Source of the DNA: Uloborus plumipes
Taxonomy: Eukaryota; Arthropoda; Arachnida; Araneae; Uloboridae
Assembly: GCA_038373865.1 (NCBI GenBank)
Contig: JAXGGA010001580.1
Coordinates: forward strand, 21,001 to 85,000
DNA: 64,000 nucleotides
Direction of reading: 5' to 3'
Shown here: piece after piece, positions 35,462 through 46,580 of the stretch
Layout of the letters: each line of letters begins with the position of its first letter
How positions within the stretch are numbered: position 1 is the stretch's first letter
The notes under the pieces: generated by a model
The model's input: only the letters and a program-made list of their open reading frames with translations
The model's database searches: none
What the model was told of the DNA's origin: nothing
Translations under genes and position numbers: made by a program

Positions 35462-35585
35462 CTGCAAAAAGGACAAAAATAATTATAAATCTACAAAATA
35501 TTTAAAAGATATTTTTTGAAACTTTATTTTTATCCCTTGAAATCTATTATAAAGTAAAACAAATAAAAAAGAGCTGTTTAATATT

Positions 35586-35765
35586 CCAGAAAGGGGCCTC
35601 AACGGCTCAATGGGTCTGCCCGTCAGTTTGTAATCTCAAGAGGCGCGGGTTTGATTCCCGACTTTGCCCTGGGTGTAATTTCCTTCTCTGTACTGTAAAT
35701 TCTTTCCTTCAATAAATCTGTATTGTACTATCTGTGGAGGCAAGGCGCATAGTACGCAGTCCTCA
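35586..35765 (+). mobile_element. tRNA-derived SINE
   Basis: ACGGCTCAATGGG (about 35602-35614) resembles an A box and GGTTTGATTCCCG (35648-35660) a B box, about 45 bp apart. A 3' body with GGAGGCAAGGCGCATAG follows. It lies in the intron of the TRAF-like gene, 120 bp from an exon. Confidence 0.65.
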
Positions 35766-35851
35766 TGTGTGTCGAAGTTTATTGACTTCTAGAATAGAAA
35801 TAGATATTCCAGAAAGAAATACAGTCCCTGAGAGCATATTTTTACAATTAC

Positions 35852-35886
<35 letters not shown>

Positions 35887-37231
35887 CGAACTTTTGACGC
35901 ATAACGGCAAACCAACACCTTGTGACACGCTTCTTTGAAAGGAAACATAACACCCAATGCACTGGGAAAGTTGGTACTAATCAATTTTTGCATTATATTT
36001 CCTATTGTGACGAAACAATATAAGTTTATCTTTTATTACAACAAAATAACATTCAAATTACATTCAAAATTGTCATTATCAATCACGATTTCTATTTCTC
36101 TCGATTTCTGCAGGATCCCGTTATCAAACCCAGACCACGAGACGATGGGACCAATTGGAAGCAAAACGCTTTCAAACAAAAAAAGAATTTTTGAAATCGG
36201 TCCAGGCGTCTTCGAGTAATCTTAACACATACAAAAAAAAAAAAAAAAAAAAAAAATCTCCGACGAATTGTATAACCTCCTCCCTTGCTGAAGTCGCTTA
36301 ATATACTGTGTGTTATATTATAGAAACAATATAACAGTTTATCTTTTATTACTACAAAACAATGAAAATAATACGAAAAAAATAATGTAAATGAAACGAA
36401 TTCAAAAAGTCTTCCGTAAAGTAAAAAATGAAAAAAAAAAGTCTCTCATGATTTTAACTCTGAGCAAAACTATTAGAACAGTGCACGATACTTAATTATG
36501 AAATTCGCGTACGTATACTCGTGCTTATAAAATGAAAATATCATTAACAGTTATACAAAACAAGGCAGAGAAAAGGACAGCTCTTTTACAATCTTTGGAC
36601 ACGAAACACGAACGCATATACTATATTAATTAGTCGATAGTTGATCAATAGTGATAATTAAACATTGAATTATTAATTGGTATAAAAAATAATTTAAAAG
36701 ATAGATACTTATTCTGAAAGACCAAAATTAAATAACCTCAAAAATTATTTAAGTGCTAATCTCAAAAATGAAGTTAAATTGAAACTCCAAAATTGTTTAA
36801 AGAAAGTAGAAAAGAACAAAGGAAGTTAACCAGTATGAAAAAATGCTTAGTTAAAATGTAAAAATCCGAAATTTCCGTGAAATCTTGCGCACATGCACAT
36901 TATTTGAGTTATTAAAAATGTATAATTTTGCTACTTACTGCATAATTTTTGCTCCGAACTTTCTTTTAAAGCATAATAAAACTAATAATTTACACGCTGA
37001 TGCATACTAGTTTAAAATACTAGAGACATATTTTACTTTGATGCAGCAATTATCGGCAATATAAACGATTTATTCAGCATAGTAACAGAAAATATTCCGT
37101 TCTTTTCTTTCTCTCTCTCTCTCTCTCTCTCTCTCCTAGCTTATTTTTTTCAAAATTCAATTCGTGTATAATGTTTTTTTTTTTTACGTATTTTTGAAAT
37201 TATCATAACAAAACGAACATGTAAACCTTAC
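35766..37231. other. TRAF-like intron with homopolymer and CT runs
   Basis: Contains A runs at about 35855-35884 and 36230-36256 and a (TC)n run at about 37108-37134, otherwise AT-rich with no exon recognised. The 35935-36219 open frame is not recognisable. Confidence 0.45.
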
Positions 37232-37327
37232 CTTTATGTTAATTCTGTACTGCGTCATAGCTTCTGAAAGGACTTGAACATGATTTTGTATATTATTGGA
37301 ATGTTCCTCTAATTCTTCTGCATTTCC
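37232..37327 (-). CDS. TRAF-like protein, second half of zinc finger and start of helix
   Basis: A 96-nt phase-0 exon between TAATCCACAG and GTAAGG encodes GNAEELEEHSNNIQNHVQVL, then SEAMTQYRINIK. With the preceding exon it completes a TRAF-type finger: C-x6-C (CPLAEAGC), x11, H, x6, H. The GN.EELEEH block is very typical of TRAF fingers. The second half starts a helix that leads into the coiled-coil exons. Confidence 0.88.
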
Positions 37328-37344
37328 CTGTGGATTAAAATTTT

Positions 37345-38020
37345 TTAATCTACTTATATTAAAAACTGAGTATCTTTCTAACTATCTTTCTATCTTTCTT
37401 TCTATCTTTCTATGTCACGCTTATTTCTCCTGAACGCCAATGAACTGAAAGTCGAACCAGGTACCGATAGATAGGTAATTTTTCAGGCTTCATTAGTTTC
37501 AATCTATATGATTATACGATTTTAATTAGCGAAGATATCAATTAATAAGTAGTCAAGTTTAAAGCGATTAAGCCTAATAAATGATTAAATATGAAATCCA
37601 TTCTTGCAAACCGTCGTTGCTATGAAGCAGTGATAACAATGATAATGAGAATTTGGAATGAAGGCTTAACTAAATCAAACACGAAACTCATAAGCGGGCC
37701 ACTTACGTAGTATTTTTATCGCTAGCTACTGGTAATATTTTTAAACATTCATTTGTTGAAAAGCCATCTACTTATGTTAAAAACTGAGTATCTATGTCTG
37801 CTTTTTTAATTTGAGCGAGCTGAACTTACTGAAACTCTCCTCACCATCTTGAAGACGCGTAGCATCTCAATAATTCGTATGATTTTTTTGATGCAGGAAA
37901 AAAGTGAAGGCGTGAAGCGCCTGTTAGCGAGCCGCCTTGGCGGGGAGTAGTTTCTTGAAAATTTCCTTACTACTTTCATGGCACGAAGTGACCGTTCAAC
38001 GCCGGGCCACGTGCGTGGTA
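37345..38020 (+). mobile_element. Helitron-like fragment in TRAF-like intron
   Basis: It opens CTTATATTAAAAACTGAG with a TCTTTCTATC microsatellite. It contains GCGAGCCGCCTTGGCGG and ends with AACGCCGGGCCACG, the same blocks as the Helitron end at 53830-53859, but lacks the CTAGT terminus. It lies between two exons of the TRAF-like gene. A copy of its start is at 27195. Confidence 0.6.
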
Positions 38021-38253
38021 TGTCTTGAAATCGAATGAACATTAAATTCTATCAAATAATATAAATTCAAAATGAGGTAAAAGTTAGAGAAGGGGCACGT
38101 TATGCATCAACATGCCGCAGGAAGCTAATCTAGCTGCCCTGGCAGCTAGTAATTAAATATTCCTCGACATATAATTCTTAGAAACACAATAAAAATAAGA
38201 AGTTAATTTTTCATTGCTAGCATTTATTAACACTGCACAGTGTTGCAGCTTAC

Positions 38254-38328
38254 CTTGAAATTGCATCCAGCTTCTGCAAGAGGACAACATCTAGGCTTCA
38301 TCGGACAAGAAATTTCATGAGAAGGGAG
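38254..38328 (-). CDS. TRAF-like protein, first half of TRAF-type zinc finger (most 5' exon found)
   Basis: A 75-nt phase-0 exon between ATTTTTTTAAAG and GTAAGC encodes LPSHEISCPMKPRCCPL, then AEAGCNFK. CPLAEAGCNF joined to GNAEELEEH (exon 37232) is the strongest evidence for the TRAF family: these adaptor proteins link receptors of the TNF/Toll type to kinase and NF-kB signalling in the cytoplasm. RING and earlier fingers would lie at higher coordinates. I found none up to 64000, where the sequence becomes repeats, so the 5' part may be beyond the window or missed. All five exons found are phase 0 and total 126 codons. Confidence 0.85.
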
Positions 38329-38860
38329 CTTTAAAAAAATAAAGAAATGCTTTAATATTAAGATTTCTCCTTAGAAAAATGAGAGAAATACAGGGTGTCT
38401 ACTCCTAGCGTGGACCAATAGCTAATTTCTTAACCGTTAGAGATAAGTATATAGTTCATTTAGGAAAAAATCTCTAAATTACGAAAGGAATTTTGGGTCT
38501 ATTCAATGTTTTTCAAAAAATCAATTTTGAAAGAGTTAGGAAATTTAGATTTTTATACAGCCCCCCAGTAGGGTGGTCACAAAAAATCAATTTTTGAATT
38601 TCTTTTGCGGCACCCCCCTAAAATGTGCCAATAGACTAGAAAATGAGATTTGAAAACTTTTAGCTTAATCGGTTAATATTAACACGTACCTCAAAGTGGG
38701 TAAAATTACGAAAAACAGCGATTTTTAGTCAAAAATCGTAGTTTTTCTTCTGTAAAACCAAAATTATTCCTCTTAGAAACTTTATTTTGGTCTCATTTTG
38801 TAGGAAATTTCATTCTCGTTAAGTGCTATTCCATTCATTTTTGCTATCATGTCCAAAGTA

Positions 38861-40076
38861 CACTAAGTGACAAAAGTCATGGGATAGCAATATGCAAATT
38901 TTCAGATGGCAGTAGCATCGCATAGAACAGGTATAAATGCGCAGTGCTTTTACAGAGCTTTCATTTCTGTTCAAGTTATTCATGTGAAGAGGTTTTAACG
39001 TGATGATGACCGCACGACGTGAATTAACAGACTTTGAACGCGGAATGTTAGTTGGAGCTAGACGCATGGGTCATGCCATTTCGGAAATCGTTAGAGAATT
39101 CAACATTCCCAGATCCACTGTGTCAAGAGTGTGCCGAGAGTATGAAATTTCAGGCATAACATCCCACCATGGACAGCGCAGTGGTCGACCGCCTGCACTT
39201 AAAGATCGAGACCGGCGACGTCTGCAAAGAGTCGTAAATTCTAACAGACAAGCAACACTGCGTCAAATCACCGTAGAAATCAATGTGGGACGTACAATGG
39301 ACGTGTCTGCTAGAACTGTGCGGAGAAATTTGGATTTCTTGGGCTATTCCAGCAGAAGACCGACTCGAGTGCCTTTACTGACAGAACGACATCGCTTGCA
39401 GCGACTCTCGTGGGCACGTGAGCATATCGGTTGGTCCCTAGATGAATGGAAAACCGTGGCCTGGTCCGATGAGTCACGATTTCAGCTGGTAAGAGCCGAT
39501 GGTAGGGTTCGAGTGTGGCGCAGACCCCACGAAGCCATGGACCCAAACTGTCAGCAAGGCACTGTTCAAGCTGGTGGTGGCTCCGTAATGGTGTGGGCTG
39601 TTTTTTCATGGCAGGACTTGGTCCTCTAGTGCGACTGGACCGAACATTGACTGGAAATGCTTATGTGCAGCTACTTGGAGATCACTTGCAGCCATTCATG
39701 GACTTCATGTACCCAAACAACGATGGGATTTTTATGGATGACAATGCGCCATGTCACCGGGCCACAACTGTTCGCAATTGGTTTGAAGAAAATTCTGGAC
39801 AATTCCAACGAATGATTTGGCCACCTAGATCGCCCGACATGAATCCCATTGAGCATTTATGGGACACCATTGAGAGGTCTGTTCGTGCCCAAAATCCTGC
39901 CCCATCAACGCTTTCACAATTATGGACGTCTATCGAGACAGCATGGCTCAATATTCCTGCAGAAGACTTCCAACGACTTGTTGAGTCCATGCCACGTCGA
40001 GTTGTTGCACTTCGCCGGGCAAAAGGAGGGCCGACACGATATTAAGAGGTATCCCATGACTTTTGTCACTTCAGTG
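38861..40076 (+). mobile_element. Tc1-like transposon, copy 1
   Basis: The termini are CACTAAGTGACAAAAGTCAT on the left and the inverse, ending GACTTTTGTCACTTCAGTG, on the right, with TA duplicated at 38859-38860 and 40077-40078. It is 1216 bp, two bases shorter than the copy at 49459. One base is missing in the left terminus (CACTAAG against CACTGAAG) and one inside the transposase. Confidence 0.95.
39003..40045 (+). pseudogene. Tc1-like transposase with one frameshift
   Basis: From ATG 39003 (an in-frame second ATG follows directly) the frame shows an N-terminal helix-turn-helix DNA-binding region (IVREFNIPRSTVSRV), a GRPP hinge near residue 62 and a second HTH region. The DDE catalytic residues follow in WSDESRF, MDDNAPCH and SPDMNPIEHLWD. 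One T is missing after 39613, where copy 2 reads GGCATGGAC and this copy GGCAGGAC. This shifts the frame near codon 204 and separates the first catalytic Asp from the other two. Spacing from the second Asp to the Glu is 36 residues (DD36E), longer than the 34 of Tc1 itself. The intact length would be 347 residues. Confidence 0.93.
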
Positions 40077-40516
40077 TATTTATTTGGCATTTTTCAGGTT
40101 AAATCGTAGAGTATATCAAAAATAAGAAATTTTCATGCAAAACCTAAAAGCATTACAATATTCAATTACATTTACTTGCTTATTGTTGGATTTACTTTGT
40201 TAATTAAAAAAGGGGTATTTTCGCAATACTTTAGAAATAAATGAAACACATTTCTGTGTTAAAATAGAGGAATTAAGGGGTTAAGACGGAAAGCAAAGAG
40301 TTAAAATGACAATAAAAGCTTTAATGCACCTTTATACTTATACTGTTAAATTATATAACATCATTTTACTACTCTTTACATACAAATTAAGTTGCTGATG
40401 GCTTGGATGGGATACCTTTTGATAATTGAGGAAACTGTGCCTGTGTGTTAGATAAAAAGCAATTCAACGCAGGTATAAAAGATGAGAATATTAGAAATAA
40501 GTAATTTAGGCGAAAA

Positions 40517-40760
40517 TTGAAACTTTCTTGTTGTGAAATTAAAAAGCTGCAGCCTGGGGACGATTACACTATATACCCCTATAAATCGTGTAAAAACCAA
40601 TTTTATACTAAAGCTAAAAAGACAGTAAATAGTTTAGTGATGTTACATGACACAACTGAAAGAGGTGTAAAATTAATTCCAGGCTTCAGTTCTTCTTTGA
40701 CAAAAGACAAAGAGCAACGGTAGCTTTTATTACAAGTTAATGCTGTATGCTAAATGCAGG
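40517..40760 (+). pseudogene. Decayed transposon-associated ORF in palindrome loop
   Basis: The loop of the foldback element carries a frame reading LVMLHDTTERGVKLI then SSLTKDKEQR, a stop (TAG at 40721), then in the same frame LLLQVNAV. The pattern of an ERGVKLI block followed by LTKDEEQ and LLQVV recalls the C-terminal part of an uncharacterised, widely repeated arthropod/cnidarian transposon-associated protein. This recognition is from memory and moderate. The nonsense codon and short length mark it as a remnant. Confidence 0.45.
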
Positions 40761-41754
40761 CACAGTTTCCTCATTTATCAAAAGGTATCCCATCCAAGCC
40801 ATCAACAACTTAATTTGTATGTAAAGAGTAGTAAAATGATGTTATATAATTTAACAGTATAAGTATAAAGGTGCATTAAAGCTTTTATTGTCATTTTAAC
40901 TCTTTGATTTCCGCCTTAACCCCTTAATTCCTTTTATTTTAACACAGAAATGTGTTTCATTTATTTCTAAAGTACTGCGAAAATACCCCTTTTTTAATTG
41001 ACAAAGTAAATCCAACAATAAGCAAGTAAATGTAATTGAATACTGTAATGCTTTTAGGTCTTGCATGAAAATTTCTTATTTTTGATATATTCTACGATTT
41101 AACCTGAAAAATGCCAAATAAATACTTTGGACATGATAGCAAAAATAAATGGGATAGCACTTAACGAGAATGAAATTTCCTACAAAATGAGACCAAAATA
41201 AAATTTCTAAGATGAATAGTTTTGGTTTTACAGAGAAAAAACTACGATTTTTGCCTAAAAATCGCTGTTTTTCGTAACTTTACCCACTTTGAGGCACGTG
41301 TTAATATTATCCGCTTAAGTTAAACTTTTCAAATCTCATTTTCTAGTCTATTGGCACATTTTAGGGGGGTGCCTCAAAAGATTAGTTGAAAAAAAATTTT
41401 CCCCATGTTACTTGCAATTTCGAGGATTTGCGTTGCAGTATGACTTGTGAAAATTCTGAAAAATATTTAATCATATTTTTCGAAACTTTAAATAAGATTA
41501 GGCTTAAAGAAAATAAAATTTCCTACAAAATGAGACCAAAATAAAGCTTCTAGGATCAGTAGTTTTGGTTTTACAAAGTAAAAACTACAATTTTTGTCTA
41601 AAAATCGCCGTTTTTCTTAACTTTACCCTCTTTGCGGCACGTGTTAATATTATCCGATTAAGCTAAAACTTTGCAAATCTCATTTTCTAGCCCATTGGCA
41701 CATTTTAGGGGGGTGCCGCAAAAGAAATTCGAAAATTGATTTTTTGTGACCACC

Positions 41755-43069
41755 GAAAGCCCTCACTATTCACCTGTTATTATGGATAACATTACTATGA
41801 CTTTTTTTGATGAATTTTTTTCCTAAACAGAAATGCGTGGCATGTGAGGTATCTAGCTCTTGCATAAAAACAGATTTTAGAGCATAAGCAGTTTTACTGT
41901 TCATTAAAAATTGCTTAAAATATATTTTCATAAAATATTTGAATCTGACTTATCTTTGTGTGGGTATACACAGACACACACGTAGTAGGATTTGCGTGTT
42001 ACATATTCTTCTTCCAAAAACCAAAAAGTCAAGCAGAAGAAATAATACTTGCAGGAACGTGTTTTGAACCTTCAAGAAACCCCTTTTTCAATAAAAAAAA
42101 TCTATTTGGATGCAAAGCTTTTTATTCAACCTCTTACAGCTCACATTCTCTGCAGAAAAAAATGAGGCTCTTAAAATTAAGAAACACGTGTCAGCAACTT
42201 CTTTCAGTATTTGTACTTAGATTACTTTGTTGCCGTATGGTTAGTTTATTGCACAAAGGTATTTTTATCCATTTCTTAAAGCAATGTTGCTGGAAATTAT
42301 AGAGTTTTTCATTTTCTGGAAATTATAGAGAGAGCATTTTCTTTAATAAAGTGTTATTTCTGACATTAAATATTCATTTACAAATACGGACTTCAAGAAA
42401 ATCACAAAAAAGGAAACTTCCTATCCTAAAGAGTATTTGCATATTATCATTTAATCACGGTTTTCTGCAATAATTACGTCTTTTAAAAATTATGCAATTG
42501 ATTTTCATGACATGACTCATCATTGAAAATTGATCTACAATAAATCTAAATAATTCATAAAGACTACGGTGTCCAAAAACAAATACTGGACGGTAGAAGT
42601 GTTATAGTTATGTAATAGTTAACACGTAACTTTTGTAAGTAAAACTGATGTACCTACTGACTTTTCGGGTTTTTTTCTTCCCATCATCACTTGACAATGT
42701 ATGAAACACAACGGAGTAGATTAGGGTATGCTAGCTTTTTTTTATTATAAATCTTTTAGTTCTTAATAACATCAATTATATGAGGATTTTTTTTCTTTTT
42801 TGATCTTATGAGATTATATTACAATTTTTAATGTCTTCACGCAAACGCTAATTACAATCATTACTTAGTTTAGAAACTATTAATGCTGTAACCTCAAGAA
42901 TAAGGTAACCTAAATTGAACCATCAGATTCGGACAGTTTTAATTATTACAAATGTCGATTTTTGTAAATTTTTTCAACCTGTATTTAGCATACTTCCAAA
43001 TGAGTGCTACACAGCAAAAGCAGCACAAGTCGGAATAAAATCTACATCACAAAAGATTAACACCTATAA
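41755..43069. other. AT-rich, no gene recognised
   Basis: Open frames such as 41958-42302 (+) are AT-driven and not recognisable. No terminal repeats were paired. Confidence 0.45.
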
Positions 43070-43150
43070 TACCGGTATGAATCGGACCCAAGACCTCCCT
43101 AACTTCTCGCAGGTGGCAGACAGACTAAGTACTTCCGACCGCTCGATCTC
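43070..43150 (-). mobile_element. tRNA-like SINE head (fragment)
   Basis: On the minus strand GAGCGGTCGGAAGTACTTAG is followed by GGGTCCGATTCATACC, a B-box-like block (43072-43089). The A box is weak. It resembles the tRNA-related head of a SINE, and the body beyond it is unclear. Confidence 0.4.
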
Positions 43151-44340
43151 ATGTGCTCCTGCAAAACTTAACTAAAGCATAAAAGTCGGGCGTGAACAAA
43201 CTTAACTTGCATTTTACTTTTGTTCGCTATATGTCTCTTATTTTTGTCATTTTCTTCTGACCTAAACGGGAAAACATTGTTTAACATTTATTTTAATTAG
43301 TTATGAAACAGCTTCATTTTTTTCCTAACTTCGGTCCAAAAAAAATGTCGCATTTTTTAATCGCATGTTTTGTTCCTTTTACATTTACTATCCAATGAAA
43401 ATAGAAAGCACGATAGAATGTAAACTTTCTTTTACTGAACACTTATCACCATCGATACGAATAATTTACTGCATAAAATATAAAAAAATCGAGCTGAGCT
43501 GAGAAAGCGAAATGGCGAAATAGAAATTAGTTTGCTCACACAGCCTACGGGCAAATCAGTAAAGGCCCGAAACCTGTGCAAGTACGGGGAAAACAAGGAA
43601 GGGGTTAACCCTCTCTCTCTCTCACACACATGTAGGATAAAAGCAATATCCCTCATTTATTGATACATCAGAAGCTATATATATGAAATAAAATATTTCT
43701 ACTCTTATTTTAAGCGCTTGCTATAACGTGAAAGAATTACAGAAAAAACGTGCAAATCTGCAATTGCTGAAAATTCCCTAATTAAAGAACATTACAAAGC
43801 GAAAGGAGAGAGAGATTAAAACACCTTCACCTTTTTATTATCTTTTGGAGCGGTACCTTTTTCAACAAAAACAATGGCCCTCGCAATTCAAATCAAAAAC
43901 ATTCCTTACGTGTTGTTGCACATGTTCCTACACCGAGCAATTAAGAGATTAAAAACCTTTTCGTTCTTAAAGCAAGTAAGAAAAATCCAGCGTCTTCATT
44001 CATCGCTGACTTTTAAAGCGGAGAAAATAATAAGAAAGAGCATATTTTTTGGAAGAAAGAAGATTTCTTTTAGTAGAAGATTAACGCAACATTCTTCTTT
44101 GCAGCCACAGCGAGTTATTAAGCTGAGAAATATAGTTTTTGCTTCTCGTATAAAAATAAAGAGCACAGAATTGCTTCCTGCGTTTATTTCCATAAAAGCG
44201 GCTCACAAATGTTTTCTGAAATTATGCGAACATTGGTAAATGTAATTTTTTAGTTTGTTAAATACCTGAGTTGGGGAATGTGAGGCAATGTGAGTAGTGA
44301 AATGGCAAAAACGCTGTACTGTGTATGGAGCCACTATCTG
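43151..44340. other. No gene recognised; one Lys/Arg-rich open frame
   Basis: The frame 43874-44239 (+) is 121 codons with many K/R/F and no domain I know. A short CT/CA run lies near 43612-43630. Probably non-coding. Confidence 0.3.
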
Positions 44341-44700
44341 CACTGTAAAAAATGAATGTTTTTTTTACAGTATAGTACAGCAAATTTTATAGTAATAAAC
44401 TGTAAAATTTCTAATTTTACAGTACTAAGCTATAAAATTGTTAATTTTACATTAATGAACTATAAAATTGCTAATTTTACAGTTTATCACTGAGCAATTT
44501 AATTTTAAACAGGAGCCTCTGCTGCCAGTATTATACTGTTGTTTTTACAGTATAATTCAGCTAAATTTTACGGTAATAAACTGTAAAATTTCTAACACTT
44601 CAGTAAAAAAATGTAAAATTGCTAGTTTTACATTTGATTGCTGTGCATTTTACAGTTTTACATTAAACCTCGGCTGCCAGTTCAGTATTATACTGTGGAA
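44341..44700. repeat. ACTGTAAAAAATGAATG-type element, copy 1
   Basis: Starts CACTGTAAAAAATGAATG and consists mainly of alternating TTTTACAGTAATAAAC and CTGTAAAATTGCTAATT blocks. It shares CCTCGGCTGCCAG and structure with 46988-47396 and 62219-62490. The right end is decayed. Confidence 0.65.
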
Positions 44701-44799
44701 GAATGCATGAAATAATTATTTCTGAAAAACTCAAAAGATATGAACTGTGAACGAAAACTTCCTTGAAGCTAAAGTCAATTTGATTATCACTGAACGAGC

Positions 44800-45045
44800 T
44801 TAGTCTCCAAACTTTTGCTGTTTAAATTTCAAAGCACGAGTCCAATAATTGTATGCAATCCGTAATGAATATTTTTGATAATCATTATCTGTGTGCGCCA
44901 GATCAAATTTAGCTCCATGATCCGATAGGGAGACCTGAAATCTTCTGACCTCTTCTTCTCTGAACTTCATATAATTTACTACTATTCCCCAAAATACTTC
45001 TTGAGACTCTTGAGATTTCAAATTTTCTTGAGATGCATGAAAATA
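44800..45045 (-). CDS. Unassigned open frame with protein-like composition
   Basis: On the minus strand a frame of about 81 codons ends at 44800. Its residues look like real protein, not AT translation (EVFWGIVVNYMKFREEEV, then AYNYWTRALKF near the end). No ATG opens it at the top. A splice-like CTCAAG lies near 45027, so it could be a terminal exon or a fragment of a captured gene. I recognise no family. Not linked to the TRAF-like gene by phase or homology. Confidence 0.25.
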   Translation of the reverse strand, partial: YFHASQENLKSQESQEVFWGIVVNYMKFREEEVRRFQVSLSDHGAKFDLAHTDNDYQKYSLRIAYNYWTRALKFKQQKFGD

Positions 45046-45816
45046 TTATTTTAACAAGAAGTTCTGTCAAGAACTAAACGAGCCTACTTTCCCGTGCATC
45101 GACATCGGCATTAGCATCTGATCAATATTCTCTTGATTATCTGAAACTAAAAATTATGTCAAACATATCTTTATAGCACTTAAAGCTGATTTCTGAAAGC
45201 AAAATATACCCCTCTCATCAGATAAAATAGACACGTAAAAAGTAAATAAACGAGTCAATAAAGTTTTGTCGCACCTTTTAAAGAATGTAACTGTTATAGT
45301 TCTTCCGTAGAAAAATTCCACAATCGTTTTCAAAAGAAAAAAAAATAAATAAATAAAATAAAAGTACAAAGAACTTCGAAACACATTTTATTAAAGAAAG
45401 GAAAAAAAGTCGTTCGTTAATAAAATGTCTTGAATTTCATTTTTAATCCGTTGCCAGTTGTTAAATATAAATAAGGAATAAAATGCTCTCGTGAATGTAA
45501 AATTTTTGTTGACAAAAAAAAAAAATCGTCTGATAAAAAAAATAATAATAATAAATTAAACAAAACAAATAACTAAATAAACAAAAAATCGTCTGCCCAG
45601 TCAGTCATTTTTTCTGAGCCTGCATTTCCGCCATGTTTGCGGAGTCGGAGTCGGAATCAGAGTCCTCACAAAAGATTATTCAGAAAAGTACTTTACAATA
45701 CATTATTTATCAAAACCATTTTCTTACAAAGTTAGTTTGAAGGAAATCCGCCTTGAAGTTCAGAATCAACATTCAATTTAAATTTCTCCGTAGGCGCTCA
45801 TGTTAAAATTTTTTCT
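45046..45816. other. AT-rich, no gene recognised
   Basis: Contains (ATAA)n-like runs near 45340-45360 and 45540-45560 and a short GGAGTCGGAGTCGGA repeat near 45640. No exon or terminal repeats identified. Confidence 0.4.
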
Positions 45817-46580
45817 GAACGGTTCATCATTGAACGAAAAATGGTTCAAATTGAAAAGTGAAATATAGGAATGAGCCTCTCCGAGATCTTTCGAACAAAA
45901 AAAAAGTTTATTCAATTCGGACGGTTCACTTAAAAGTTATTAGGTGGGGAAAGGTTGTTTGAACGGTTCAATGTTGAACGAAAAAAATGTTCAAATTGAA
46001 AATTTAAATACGGTAATGAAGCATCCTTGCCGAGATCTTTTGAACAAAACAAAGTTTGTTTAAATCGGACTGTTCATTCAAAAGTTATTAGGTGTGAGGG
46101 CTTGTTTGAACGGTTCAATGTTGAACGAAAAATTGTTCAAATCGGAAATTTAAAAACGGGGATGAAGTATCCTTGCCGAGATCTTTCGAACAAAAAAAGT
46201 TTGTTTAAATCGGACGGTTCACTCAAAAGTTATTAGGGGTGAGAGCTTGTTTGAACGGTTCAATGTTGAACGAAAAATTGTTCAAATCGAAAATGTAGAT
46301 ACGGGAATGAAGTATCCTTGGAAAGATCTTTCGAACAAAAAAAAGTTTGTTCAAATCGGACTGTTCATTCAAAAGTTAGTATCGCGGGACCGGTTGTTTG
46401 AACGGCTCAAAGTTGAACCAAAAATTGTTCAAATCAAAAAATCAAATATGGGAATGAGCTGTACTCGCCGAGATCTTTCCAACAAAAAAAAGTTCGTCCA
46501 AATCGGAATGTTCATTCAAAAGTTATTAGGGGGGACAGACAGACCGACAGACCGACCGACCGACCGACAGACCGACACAC
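45817..46580 (+). repeat. Minisatellite of about 145-bp units ending in a GACC/GACA microsatellite
   Basis: GAACGGTTCA starts units at 45817, 45961, 46108, 46253 and (as GAACGGCTCA) 46400, intervals of 144-147 bp. Each unit contains TTGAACGAAAAATTGTTCAA, CGAGATCTTTCGAACAA and TCAAAAGTTATTAGG. The last unit runs into a (GACC/GACA)n tract at about 46533-46577. Apparent open frames here are translations of the repeat. An inverted single-unit copy with the same 3' flank is at 60205-60560. Confidence 0.9.

Larger units (their letters stand above)
38572..41754. repeat. Foldback palindrome interrupted by a Tc1-like insertion
   Basis: The ends GGTGGTCACAAAAAATCAA and TTGATTTTTTGTGACCACC are inverse. 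Removing the 38861-40076 insertion leaves an element of about 2 kb. Its left arm is 38572-38860 plus 40079 to about 40446; its right arm is about 40750 to 41754, around a 300-bp loop. The right arm also has a partial duplication: the block from TTTCCTACAAAATGAGACC to the GGGGGGTGCC end occurs twice (about 41172-41370 and 41519-41722). Confidence 0.9.

Noticed and set aside
43612..43630. CRISPR-like or regulatory short repeats (CT/CA)
   Set aside because: Simple microsatellite, eukaryotic context.
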